This document shows positions 35,033 through 44,060 of a stretch of 59,255 nt of DNA, piece after piece. This DNA comes from SUG2458 sp051872335. GTDB taxonomy: Bacteria; Bacillota_I; Bacilli_A; RFN20; CAG-826. The notes below the pieces were generated by a model that saw nothing but the letters and a program-made list of their open reading frames with translations, was not told the origin of the DNA and did no database searches. The stretch spans positions 1 through 59,255 of the forward strand of contig JBJEDT010000051.1 of assembly GCA_051872335.1 (NCBI GenBank). The letters are read 5' to 3'. Every line of letters starts with the position of its first letter. The stretch's first letter is position 1. Position numbers and translations under genes: made by a program.

Positions 35033-35165
35033 AGATTTTTATTTACATCCTTATTTTTTGCTAATTTATTTATTTGTATAATAAACATTAATATCTTAAC
35101 AAAACAAAATTAAAGTATGGTAAAATAAAAAAGCAAAAAACTAATAAATCCAGGAGGACATTATT

Positions 35166-35897
35166 ATGTATAAAAATTATATTTTTGATTTATATGGAAC
35201 CTTGATCGATATTAATACAGATGAATCAAAACTATCATTTTGGAAAAAAGTAACTTCTTTTATAAACTTTAATGGAGCAAATTATAAAGTTAAAGAACTC
35301 AAAGAAAAATATGAAGAACTATGTGCTCTTGAAAAAGAAAAATTAATGAAAAAGTATAATTATGAAATTTACGATATTCCAATTGAAAAAGTATTTAAGC
35401 AATTGTACTTATATAAAAATGTTAAACCTTCTAAACAATTAGTAATTGCAACTTGTCAATTTTTTAGAATACAATCTACAAAATTCTTAAAATTATATGA
35501 TGGAGTCATTGATTTGTTAACATCACTAAAAGTTAATAATAAAAAAATATTTTTATTATCCAATGCACAATACGAATTTACATATTATGAAATGATTGCT
35601 TTAGATATTGTTAAGTATTTCGATGGTATAGTTATATCTTCTAAAGAAGGATGCTGTAAACCAGATGTTCACTTTTATGATAAATTATTTAAAAAATATC
35701 ATCTTAAAAAAGATGAATCAATTATGATAGGTAATGATTCAACAAGTGATATAAAAGGAGCTAATGCATTTGGTATCGATTCGCTCTATATATATTCAGA
35801 TATTTCACCTAAAGATGATAATAAAAATATCATTAATAGCACATATAAAATTATGGATGGAGATTTTAAAAAAGTAAAAGATTTAATTTTACGCTAG
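35166..35897 (+). CDS. HAD-family hydrolase
   Basis: A 243-residue haloacid-dehalogenase-fold phosphatase. Motif I is YIFDLYGTLIDI with two Asp-equivalent positions (D, and Y in place of the second Asp, i.e. FDLYGT), as in L-2-haloacid dehalogenase-like and some pyrimidine-nucleotidase-like members. Motif II is FLLSNAQ, the lysine is in KPDVHFYDKL, and the acidic motif IV is MIGNDSTSDIKGA. A helical cap lies between motifs I and II. The substrate is unknown. AGGAGG precedes the ATG. Confidence 0.88.
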   Translation: MYKNYIFDLYGTLIDINTDESKLSFWKKVTSFINFNGANYKVKELKEKYEELCALEKEKLMKKYNYEIYDIPIEKVFKQLYLYKNVKPSKQLVIATCQFFRIQSTKFLKLYDGVIDLLTSLKVNNKKIFLLSNAQYEFTYYEMIALDIVKYFDGIVISSKEGCCKPDVHFYDKLFKKYHLKKDESIMIGNDSTSDIKGANAFGIDSLYIYSDISPKDDNKNIINSTYKIMDGDFKKVKDLILR

Positions 35898-37259
35898 TTA
35901 AATTTCTATTTCTTTATTTAATCTTTTAATAATAGAAATAAAAAATGGTACACTAAATAAAGATGTTAAAACATCTGCAATTGGTTGACTAATTTCTAAC
36001 CCTAATAGACCAAAATATTTAGGAAGCAAGAGAATTAACGGAATATAGAATATTCCTTGTCTACATATTGAAAGTAAAGTTGCTCTTACTTTTTTTCTTG
36101 TAGCTTGATAAGTCATATTACAAATAACATTAAATGGAATAAGAGGCATTACTAAACATTGATACCTTAAAGCTATTTTACCAATCTCAACTACTTGACC
36201 ACTATCGATAAATATATCAATAAGGTATGGAGCAGTAAAATAAACAATAACTGCAATACCGCTCATACACACAAGAGAAAACACAAAGGTAAATATCATT
36301 GCTTCCTTAACTCTTTTATAATTTTTGGAAAAATAATTATAACCACATACTGGTTGATATCCTTGTCCAATCCCTAAAGTAATTGCAAAAATGACCATAA
36401 AGACTTTTGTAACAATACCCATTGCAGATACACCTGCATCATTTCCAATATTGCCAGCGACATTATTCATTAAAATAGTTGATAATGTTGCTAATCCTTG
36501 TCTAGCAAGTGAAGGAAATCCTGTTCTAACAATTTCAAATAAAGAAGAAAAATATTTTGTGATTTTCTTAAAAGATAAATCAACAATTGTTTTTCCTCTT
36601 AAAAATGGTATTAATAATAAGATAAAACTAATAGTTTGTGAAGTTATTGTAGCAATCGCTGCACCACTAATTCCCATATTAAAAGCAAAGATAAAAAGAG
36701 GGTCTAATAAAATATTTATTATTCCACCAGTAACTAATCCAATCATTGCAAATTTAGATTTTCCTTCTGACCTTAAAATATTATTTAGAACAAAAGAAGC
36801 AGTCATGATAGGAGAACCTAATAATATATAAAATGCATATTGTTTAGCATGAGGAAAAATTGTTTCAGTTGCACCTAAAATATTATTTAAAAGTGGAACT
36901 AAAAATATTAATCCAAACATTAAAATTAGAAATCCTAAAACTATTGATGTATAAAAAGAAATAGAACCAATTGATTTAGCTTCGCCATTTTCTTCTTTAC
37001 CTAATTTAGCTGAAATTAAAGATCCAGCACCCATACCTAGTGTAAAACCAACTGCTTGAATAATCGTCATTATAGGAAAAACAACTGAAATTGCTCCTGA
37101 TACTGATTCACCAAGAGAAGAAACAAAAAGAGTATCTGCAAGATTATAAATAGATGTAACAAGCATACTAATAATCGTAGGTATAGCTAATTTTAATACT
37201 AGTTTTCTAATTGGAGTATTAACCATTTTTTCATATTGCTCTTTTTCTTTATCCATCAT
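35898..37259 (-). CDS. MATE family efflux transporter
   Basis: A 453-residue membrane protein with twelve predicted segments in two similar halves. The opening PIRKLVLKLAIPTIISMLVTSIYNLADTLFVS is typical of bacterial DinF/NorM-like MATE proteins, and the second half begins with SSLFEIVRTGFPSLARQGLATLS. These export drugs or metabolites by Na+ or H+ exchange. The start has two successive ATG codons after GGAG. It is convergent with the HAD gene, with no base between the two stops. Confidence 0.93.
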   Translation of the reverse strand: MMDKEKEQYEKMVNTPIRKLVLKLAIPTIISMLVTSIYNLADTLFVSSLGESVSGAISVVFPIMTIIQAVGFTLGMGAGSLISAKLGKEENGEAKSIGSISFYTSIVLGFLILMFGLIFLVPLLNNILGATETIFPHAKQYAFYILLGSPIMTASFVLNNILRSEGKSKFAMIGLVTGGIINILLDPLFIFAFNMGISGAAIATITSQTISFILLLIPFLRGKTIVDLSFKKITKYFSSLFEIVRTGFPSLARQGLATLSTILMNNVAGNIGNDAGVSAMGIVTKVFMVIFAITLGIGQGYQPVCGYNYFSKNYKRVKEAMIFTFVFSLVCMSGIAVIVYFTAPYLIDIFIDSGQVVEIGKIALRYQCLVMPLIPFNVICNMTYQATRKKVRATLLSICRQGIFYIPLILLLPKYFGLLGLEISQPIADVLTSLFSVPFFISIIKRLNKEIEI

Positions 37260-37384
37260 AATACTCCTTTCATAATTTACATATTTTTATTTTAACCAAA
37301 TGTGATAAAATAAACACGTATAAATTTTATAATTTAAAAATATATTTGTAAATCATTAAAATTTAAAATAAAGTAGGTGTAAAA

Positions 37385-37984
37385 ATGAAAATTCTTGAAA
37401 TAGTTATAGCAACAAACAATCCACATAAAGTCGAAGAATATAGACAAATGTTTGGACATACTCAAAATATTAAATTAACATCTTTAAAAGATGAAAATAT
37501 TAATATTGATATTGAAGAAAATGGAAATACATTTAAAGAAAATTCACTAATCAAAGCTTCAACTATTGCAAAATATACTGATAAATTTGTATTAGCTGAT
37601 GATTCCGGATTAGAAATAGAAGCTCTCAATAATTTCCCAGGAATTTATAGTGCTCGTTTCATGGAAGGTAGACCATATAAAGAAAAGTGGGCAGCTATTT
37701 TAGAAATGTTAAAAGACAAAGAAAATAAAAAAGCACAATTCCATTGTGCTATTACTTTCATCACTCCAAAAAAAGAAACTTACTCTTTTGAAGGAATAGA
37801 AAAGGGTTATATTACTGAAAAAATAGAAGGAGAGAATGGATTTGGTTATGATCCTATCTTTTTCTCAACTTCTTTAAACAAAACATTTGGTGATGCAACA
37901 GAGGAAGAAAAAAATACTATATCTCACCGTGGTAGAGCATTTTCTTTATTACTCGAATTTATAAATAAAAATTTTATTGATTAG
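37385..37984 (+). CDS. rdgB: XTP/dITP diphosphatase
   Basis: A 199-residue Ham1/RdgB-family nucleotide pyrophosphatase that removes non-canonical purine nucleotides. The motifs VIATNNPHKVEEYRQMF, LADDSGLEIEALNNFPGIYSARF, GYGYDP-like GENGFGYDPIFF and SHRGRAFS are all present. AAGTAGGTG precedes the ATG. It overlaps the convergent trhP2-like gene by four bases. Confidence 0.95.
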   Translation: MKILEIVIATNNPHKVEEYRQMFGHTQNIKLTSLKDENINIDIEENGNTFKENSLIKASTIAKYTDKFVLADDSGLEIEALNNFPGIYSARFMEGRPYKEKWAAILEMLKDKENKKAQFHCAITFITPKKETYSFEGIEKGYITEKIEGENGFGYDPIFFSTSLNKTFGDATEEEKNTISHRGRAFSLLLEFINKNFID

Positions 37985-39177
37985 TATTCGAGTGCCCTAA
38001 TAATATCAAACTCATGTAATTCATCTTCGCTAATAAAACTAATAATATCATTTGCAACTGAATAAGTTTCAAGTTTATTGCCTTTAACTTCAAATTCATT
38101 GATATGTATTAACTTATCATTTTCATATGCTGAAAAGACGCTATAATCAGCATTTTTTGTAATTTTATTTCTTAAAATCATTTTAGCAATTTTAGTTTCT
38201 TTATCATAATTTGTAATAATGCCAACAAACTCACCAGAACGACGACATTCATTATCTAATTGGAATAGTTGTTCTTCTTTTGTTACATTTCCTTTTAAAA
38301 ATCCAATACCTGTTTCACGGTTTTCACAATACTTAATAATATCATTATATGATTCATAATCTAGTTCTTTACCACTTAGATAATCATCTATACAATTGCG
38401 ATATGCTTTACAAACACAAGCAATATAATTTAAAGATTTCATTCTTCCTTCAATCTTTAAAGAATCAACACCTGCTTCAATAAAATCAGGAATGAAAGAT
38501 AAGGCATTTAAATCTTTTGATGCCATTGAAAAATATTCGTCATCTTTATTTAATTTATTATTGTTGTCATATAAATCATACTTCCAACGGCATGAATGAG
38601 CACATCCACCTCTATTTGCATCTCTATTAGTCATACAATTAGATAACATACATTTTCCAGAATATGAAGAACACATACCACCGTGAACAAAGACTTCAAT
38701 TTGGGTAATATTTTGACTACAAATATTTTTAATATCTTCTAAAGAACATTCTCTTGCAAGTACAACTCTTTCAATACCTAAACTTTTAAAATATTTAATT
38801 GCACTAGTATTTAAAATAGAATCTTGAGTTGAGATATGTGCTTGTAAATTAACTTCATTAATTGATAGCATTGCCATATATAAAGAAGAAGTGATAATAG
38901 CATCAACACCAGCTTCTTTTAAACTAATAAGATAATCTTTTAAACCCGATAAATCTTTTTGATGCATGACAATATTACAAGTTACATAAACTTTTTTATT
39001 TAATTTATGCGCAAAAGTACAACCTTCTTTAATATCATCTATAGTAAAATTACTTGCTCTTGATCTTAAAGAAAATTTATGTCCACCAATAAACACAGCA
39101 TTAGCTCCATAAATAAGAGCTACTTTTAATTTCATTAAATCTCCAGCAGGAGCTAATAATTCTATATTCTTTTTCAT
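37981..39177 (-). CDS. U32 peptidase-family protein, TrhP2 (YrrO)-like tRNA hydroxylation protein
   Basis: About 398 residues. The ATG at 39177 (MKKNIELLAPAGD) is chosen because GGAGGAG lies upstream; an earlier ATG-like start would overlap the preceding gene. The U32 core is clear: LLAPAGDLMKLKVALIYGANAVFIGG, then VFVHGGMCSSYSGKCMLSN, NRGGCAHSCRWKYDLYD with the conserved cysteines, and DSLKIEGRMKSLNYIA. Known relatives (E. coli TrhP, B. subtilis YrrO) make 5-hydroxyuridine at tRNA position 34, and some depend on prephenate. It follows the smaller TrhP1-like gene by one base, the order seen for yrrN-yrrO. Confidence 0.85.
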   Translation of the reverse strand: MKKNIELLAPAGDLMKLKVALIYGANAVFIGGHKFSLRSRASNFTIDDIKEGCTFAHKLNKKVYVTCNIVMHQKDLSGLKDYLISLKEAGVDAIITSSLYMAMLSINEVNLQAHISTQDSILNTSAIKYFKSLGIERVVLARECSLEDIKNICSQNITQIEVFVHGGMCSSYSGKCMLSNCMTNRDANRGGCAHSCRWKYDLYDNNNKLNKDDEYFSMASKDLNALSFIPDFIEAGVDSLKIEGRMKSLNYIACVCKAYRNCIDDYLSGKELDYESYNDIIKYCENRETGIGFLKGNVTKEEQLFQLDNECRRSGEFVGIITNYDKETKIAKMILRNKITKNADYSVFSAYENDKLIHINEFEVKGNKLETYSVANDIISFISEDELHEFDIIRALEY

Positions 39178-39178
39178 A

Positions 39179-40036
39179 TTAAAACTCCTCCGGATTATAA
39201 ATTGAATCCTCATAGATAAATCCATCTTCAATATCAAATTTTTCTTCAAGTTTTTGATTTATGGTATTTGCGTCAATAATATTGGATTTGAAATCATTTA
39301 TTAAATCACAAACATAATTAATTTGTTCATCACTTAAAAAGATAGTGTTTAATATAAAAATTTTAACATTAGTTAGTAAATTAAATTCTTTAAATAAACT
39401 TAAAACATAAGGCCTAAAAATAACAGAACCAGCACTAGTATCTAGAACGTGATATTTTTTATCTCTGGTCCATTCTTTTAAAAATAGTGCATCTCTATTT
39501 TTATTTTTAATACCTAAAGTCTTAGTATATAAATCTATAATATGACGATAAGATTGATACATTGGATGATAACCAAAACCAACACAACCAATATTATTAT
39601 TCGCTAAAGAAATAGTTCTTAAATCTTGGCAAGTTATTTCACTTGAACAAATAATTCCTTCAAAACCTAATTTATTATATTCTTGAGCATCCATTTCATT
39701 TGTAATTAAAGTAACAGGATTAAAAATAACTTTATTTAATTCGATAATGTCTTTAATTAATAATGCTGCTCCAAAATCTTGAACTATAAAATGAACACAT
39801 AATGAAGCAAGTTTGAAAATTACTTTTTTAAATTCATCTTGCTTTGAATTATGAAGCATTTCATTTAAATTAACATAAATATTTTTAGATAATTTTGTAG
39901 CTTCTTCAATTTCATCGAAAGAAAATTTGTATGCACTAAAAGAAGTAAATGATTCATACCCCATAATAAAACCATCTACTTTTGAAATATTTTTCTCAAT
40001 TTGTTTTAACGATGAAATTTCTAATAAAAACAACAT
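39179..40036 (-). CDS. U32-like protein, TrhP1 (YrrN)-like
   Basis: About 285 residues. The start is the ATG at 40036 (MLFLLEISSLKQ), which follows TTGGAG. It resembles the N-terminal TIM-barrel half of U32 proteins but lacks the cysteine cluster of its larger neighbour (DGFIMGYESFTS, VIFNPVTLITNEMDAQEY, GFEGIICSSEITCQDL). The size and its place just before the larger U32 gene match YrrN-YrrO of B. subtilis, which act together in tRNA 5-hydroxyuridine formation. The function is therefore inferred mainly from pairing. Confidence 0.72.
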   Translation of the reverse strand: MLFLLEISSLKQIEKNISKVDGFIMGYESFTSFSAYKFSFDEIEEATKLSKNIYVNLNEMLHNSKQDEFKKVIFKLASLCVHFIVQDFGAALLIKDIIELNKVIFNPVTLITNEMDAQEYNKLGFEGIICSSEITCQDLRTISLANNNIGCVGFGYHPMYQSYRHIIDLYTKTLGIKNKNRDALFLKEWTRDKKYHVLDTSAGSVIFRPYVLSLFKEFNLLTNVKIFILNTIFLSDEQINYVCDLINDFKSNIIDANTINQKLEEKFDIEDGFIYEDSIYNPEEF

Positions 40037-40084
40037 AAATATCTCCAATCTGGACTAAAGTAAGTTTATATAGAATAAACTATA

Positions 40085-41077
40085 TTATATTTCTCTTTTT
40101 ATATAATAACTCAATAATTTTAAATTAGTAATTGCCTCTTGGAATTCTTTTAAATTCAAAGAAACATGTTCTTCAGGTAAAACATTTAAAGAATAATTAT
40201 TAACATTTAAAATAATTCCATCACAACCAGTAACAACTATACTAGCAAGTGTATCTTTTATAAGTTCTTTATCTCCTAATGAGTCTGTTGGATCAACAAA
40301 AACTGGTAGATTGGTTAATCTTTTTAGTAAAACAACAGCTGATAAATCTAAAGTTTCATTTGTCATTTCTTCAAATGTTCTAATTCCACATTCACATAAA
40401 ATAACATTAGGATTGCCATTTGCAACAATATAATCAGCAGACTTTAGTAATTCATCAATAGTATTACCAAAACCTCTTTTTAAAAGAATAGGATTTTTAA
40501 TTTTCCCTAAAGCTTTTAGTAATTCAAAATTTTGCATATTTCTAGTACCAACTTGTATGATATCAACATTATCTTTAAAGAAATCGACTTCATTAACACT
40601 TGATATTTCTACTATTGATAACAAAGAATTTTTTGATGAACATTGATTAAATAATTTCAAATTATCTCTACTTATACCATGAGTAATAAGATTTGAGTTC
40701 TTTGATTTATAAGTACCACCGTGTAATCCACGAGCACCACTACGTTTACTTGATAAAGCAATTGTAGTCAAAATCTCATTATCATCACTAACACAAGGAC
40801 TAGCAGCAATAAATAGTGGACTATTTCCACCTATTTTTGTACTTCTAACATTAATAACTAAATCTAAAGGATGATTTACTCGAGAAATTAATTTATACGA
40901 ACTAAGTTCTGCATATTCATATTTTGGAAACTCTTTATAAATATTTTTATAATAAAGAGAATCAACAATAAATTGATCATAACTAGCTTTAGAGTACTTA
41001 AAATTATTTGCTTTTAAAAAATTTTCAAATTCAATATAAGCTTCACTTTTTGTATCTTTAACTCTTATAAACATCAT
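40085..41077 (-). CDS. DAHP synthase-like protein with lost metal ligands
   Basis: A 330-residue protein of the DAHP synthase type I-beta / KDO8P synthase barrel. The fold is clear: an N-terminal ferredoxin-like part, then IIQVGTRNMQNFELLKALG, ILLKRGFGNTIDELLKSADYI and GIRTFEEMTNETLDLSAV. Key residues differ from active enzymes. Cys95 is kept (AASPCVSD). RGGAxKPRTSP reads HGGTYKSKNSN. CERGIRT reads CECGIRT. DPSH reads DPTD (metal His lost). IEVHP reads LNVNN (metal Glu lost). It is therefore probably not a normal DAHP synthase. It lies 3 bases after aroQ and upstream of the TrhP pair, so it may have a new role there. Confidence 0.8.
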   Translation of the reverse strand: MMFIRVKDTKSEAYIEFENFLKANNFKYSKASYDQFIVDSLYYKNIYKEFPKYEYAELSSYKLISRVNHPLDLVINVRSTKIGGNSPLFIAASPCVSDDNEILTTIALSSKRSGARGLHGGTYKSKNSNLITHGISRDNLKLFNQCSSKNSLLSIVEISSVNEVDFFKDNVDIIQVGTRNMQNFELLKALGKIKNPILLKRGFGNTIDELLKSADYIVANGNPNVILCECGIRTFEEMTNETLDLSAVVLLKRLTNLPVFVDPTDSLGDKELIKDTLASIVVTGCDGIILNVNNYSLNVLPEEHVSLNLKEFQEAITNLKLLSYYIKREI

Positions 41078-41080
41078 AAT

Positions 41081-41515
41081 TTATTTCTCCAAATGTTTCT
41101 TTAATACTTTAATACCTTCTATATAAGAATCAAATTGTAATCCTTTAATAATTTTTAAACTATTTAATCCTGTAATAGAATGTTTTCTAAATTCTTCTCG
41201 ATTATCTATATCACTTAAATGAACTTCAACATAAGGTACATTTATAGCTTTTAAAGCATCTAAAATCGCAATTGAATAATGAGTATATGCACCTGGATTA
41301 ATAACAATTCCATCAACTTTTTGATAAGCTTTTTGAATTCTACTAACTAATTTTCCTTCACTATTTGAAAAATAAAAAGAAACATGAATATTATTATCTT
41401 TAGCAAAAGAGCGAATATATTTTTTTAAATCTTTTATTGTTTTTGAGCCATAAATATTTTTTTCTCTTATGCCTAACATATTTAAATTTGGTCCGTTTAT
41501 AATAAGTAGCTTCAT
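41081..41515 (-). CDS. aroQ: type II 3-dehydroquinate dehydratase
   Basis: A 144-residue flavodoxin-like enzyme, the usual size. LLIINGPNLNMLGIREKNIYG holds the catalytic Arg and Tyr, INPGAYTHYSIAILDAL holds Asn and His, and VEVHLSDIDNREEFRKHS holds the later His and Arg. Two family positions differ: SNHEG reads SNSEG, and the Asn after VEVHLS is Asp. It catalyses 3-dehydroquinate to 3-dehydroshikimate. TTGGAGG precedes the ATG. It starts a four-gene run aroQ, DAHP-synthase-like, TrhP1-like, TrhP2-like; no other shikimate genes are nearby. Confidence 0.88.
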   Translation of the reverse strand: MKLLIINGPNLNMLGIREKNIYGSKTIKDLKKYIRSFAKDNNIHVSFYFSNSEGKLVSRIQKAYQKVDGIVINPGAYTHYSIAILDALKAINVPYVEVHLSDIDNREEFRKHSITGLNSLKIIKGLQFDSYIEGIKVLKKHLEK

Positions 41516-41627
41516 GAACTTAATCCTCCAAATTACTCAATAATATTATTTGATATATTCAAAAATATTAATTATGAATTAATTATATATTATTAAATTA
41601 TTACTTGCAATAAACCACAAAATAGAA

Positions 41628-41651
41628 GAAGTAAGCTTTTATGCTTACTTC
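41628..41651 (-). terminator. hairpin over the stop of the rlhA-like gene
   Basis: GAAGTAAGC (41628-41636), loop TTTTAT, GCTTACTTC (41643-41651). A modest T-rich stretch follows on the minus strand. It overlaps the stop codon. Confidence 0.55.
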
Positions 41652-43966
41652 ACTTTTTTAAATAAAAGACCTTTAGAATCAATTCCAGTAATATTTTCTA
41701 TTTCACCGTTAATTAACAAAGAAACATTTTGAATATTCGTCTCATCAAGATTACGTAAATCAATCACTTTAACATTATTGGTATCTTTATAAGTATTTAA
41801 TAAATGACTATTTAAGAGTTCAAAGTAACAATTACATATACGAGTTCTTCTGATTTTCATTTTTTTATGTGAATCATCTTGATATAATAAAGAATCATTA
41901 AATGAACACTTACCGCATGTCGTATTGTAGTTTACTTGATATGGGCAATGAGAAAAATTCATTAATGTATTGTAACCGATAGAATAATAATAACAATGAT
42001 GCAATTCATCTAAAATCTTCTTTTCTGTTTCTAATGAAAGAATAGCGTTAATACAACCTAATTTCATATATGTGTTAAACGATTGTTTTGAACATATGTT
42101 AAGACCCAATCCAGCAATAACTTTATTTTCTTTAATATATTTTATATGAGAAATATTATTTGCTATTAAAATAAAGTCATAAGTTTTAATAATTTTATCA
42201 ATAATTGCTATATCTTTATTATTACTTATAATAGGCAAATTTATGGCATAGTCATTATTTGGATATGCATCTTTAATATATTTTATATAAGCATCTGCTT
42301 GAGAATAATCAGAAAAAACAAAAGTTATTAATTTATCAGTCAAATCAAAGTTTGCTAATGATGATAATTTAATTTTCTCATTAATTATAAATATATTTTT
42401 TGTATACGAAGGAATATAATCTTTTTCTTCTATATTTTCATTTATCAAAATGTCTTTTTTATGATTTTTTAAAATTTCTTCTTCTAATAGTTTTAGAGCA
42501 TTTCTTCTAGCTTGATTAACAACACTTTTAGGAATGAAACAATTTTCTATTTCAACATTTATATTGTTAATATAAAAAGGTGTATCATTTAATTTTGAAA
42601 TCTGAGTAATGATTTCTTCTTTTGTAGTAGATACATTTTTAGCTTCTTCAATAATGAAATCAGATGATTCAGTAACACTTAACTTATTATAATTTATAGT
42701 AATTACTAAAGGTGAACTTGGATAAGCATAGACATAAATATCAATTGGTTTTTTAATTATATTACTTAAACTACTAGATTCTAATTTTTCATCTAAAGTC
42801 AAATACATATCTAACCCATTAAGTACTTTATTCTTACTAAATATCCGATATTTGTTATCCTTTAAAACATTAACATTACCAACACCTAGAGAGACTATTT
42901 CTTTATTATCTTTAACAAATTTTAAGCCATCGCCTTTTTTAATATTATGAGTTGAATAAACTTCAATTTCATAAATATCTTTAAAAGCTTTACAAGAAAT
43001 ACTTTTTCCAATTTTTACACCCATATGATTTTGAACATTTTCATTAATAACATTTGAAATATTACCATTCTTCAAATAGGCATCATATAAAAAATCTCCA
43101 CGTGAAAATTCTTTTTTTAAATCAATAATTGAGTCAATAATTAATTCATTACTTATATATTTATCATTTTCAATAAGATCAATTAACTTTCTATAAGTAG
43201 AAGTTACTACACTAACATAACCTTTTCTTCTTAATCGACCCTCAATTTTAAAAGAATCAACCCCTACGTCTTTTAATAGTTTTATATTTTTGATTAATGA
43301 TAAATCACGTGCTGACAATAAATAACCTGATTTCAAAAATTTATCATTTCCAAATGATTGGTATTTTAAACGACAAAGTTGCTGACATCTTCCTCTATTT
43401 CCACTATTTAAAGAAGAAAATGAAGATAAATAGCAATTACCTGAAAAAGAAACACAAAGTGCACCTTGAATAAAATATTCAATTTCTAATGAAGTATTTT
43501 CTTTAATAAGTTTAATGTCTTCCAATTTGGTTTCTCTTGATAAAACAATACGACTAAAGCCTAGTTTTTCCGCTACTTGTGCTCCATATAAATTATGTAT
43601 TCCCATTTGAGTAGAAGCATGTAAAACAAGCAAAGGAAAGTGCTTTTTTAAAAATTCAGCAACACCCAAATCTTGAATTAGATAAGCATCAACATGTGCT
43701 TCCATTGTTTTTTGTATCATATTAAAAAGTTTATCATATTCAGAATCTTTTATAATGATATTAACTGTAACATATACCTTAACATCTCTTAAATGAGCAT
43801 AATCTACTACTTCTTTAATATTATCAACTGAAAAATTCTCTGCTTTTATACGTGCATTAAAATCATCAAGTCCTAAGTAAATTGCGTCAGCACCAGCGTT
43901 GATTGCTGCATAAAAACTTTCGATATTTCCAGCCGGAGCAAGTAATTCAAGTTTATTCATAGACAT
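41645..43966 (-). CDS. large U32 peptidase-family protein, RlhA-like
   Basis: A 773-residue protein with an N-terminal U32 domain (LELLAPAGNIESFYAAINAG, YFIQGALCVSFSGNCYLSS, NRGRCQQLCRLKY, DSFKIEGRLRRKGYV) and a long C-terminal region like DUF3656. A late cysteine cluster is seen (SHCPYQVNYN, CGKCSFND, RICNCYFELL). This layout matches RlhA/YdcP, which makes 5-hydroxycytidine in 23S rRNA and depends on Fe-S and prephenate supply. GAGG lies 2 bases before the first ATG; a second ATG two codons later (43960) has better spacing. Of unknown activity here, but the family assignment is firm. Confidence 0.85.
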   Translation of the reverse strand: MSMNKLELLAPAGNIESFYAAINAGADAIYLGLDDFNARIKAENFSVDNIKEVVDYAHLRDVKVYVTVNIIIKDSEYDKLFNMIQKTMEAHVDAYLIQDLGVAEFLKKHFPLLVLHASTQMGIHNLYGAQVAEKLGFSRIVLSRETKLEDIKLIKENTSLEIEYFIQGALCVSFSGNCYLSSFSSLNSGNRGRCQQLCRLKYQSFGNDKFLKSGYLLSARDLSLIKNIKLLKDVGVDSFKIEGRLRRKGYVSVVTSTYRKLIDLIENDKYISNELIIDSIIDLKKEFSRGDFLYDAYLKNGNISNVINENVQNHMGVKIGKSISCKAFKDIYEIEVYSTHNIKKGDGLKFVKDNKEIVSLGVGNVNVLKDNKYRIFSKNKVLNGLDMYLTLDEKLESSSLSNIIKKPIDIYVYAYPSSPLVITINYNKLSVTESSDFIIEEAKNVSTTKEEIITQISKLNDTPFYINNINVEIENCFIPKSVVNQARRNALKLLEEEILKNHKKDILINENIEEKDYIPSYTKNIFIINEKIKLSSLANFDLTDKLITFVFSDYSQADAYIKYIKDAYPNNDYAINLPIISNNKDIAIIDKIIKTYDFILIANNISHIKYIKENKVIAGLGLNICSKQSFNTYMKLGCINAILSLETEKKILDELHHCYYYSIGYNTLMNFSHCPYQVNYNTTCGKCSFNDSLLYQDDSHKKMKIRRTRICNCYFELLNSHLLNTYKDTNNVKVIDLRNLDETNIQNVSLLINGEIENITGIDSKGLLFKKVK

Positions 43967-44005
43967 ACCTCATTTCCTTTTAGATTATACATATAAACAT
44001 AAATA

Positions 44006-44053
44006 AAAGCAAAGACTTCATCCACTTAATAAAGTTTCAATATAGTCTTTGCT
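44006..44053 (-). terminator. terminator of the ESCRT/TIR-like operon
   Basis: AGCAAAGACT (44009-44018) and AGTCTTTGCT (44044-44053), a 10-bp stem with a 25-base loop. The minus strand continues with TTTTATTTATG. It lies just after the last gene of the operon. Confidence 0.65.
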
Positions 44054-44060
44054 TAAATAA

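Noticed and set aside
40085..41077. Functional DAHP synthase call
   Set aside because: Two metal ligands and the phosphate-binding loop are changed, so the plain enzyme name would mislead.
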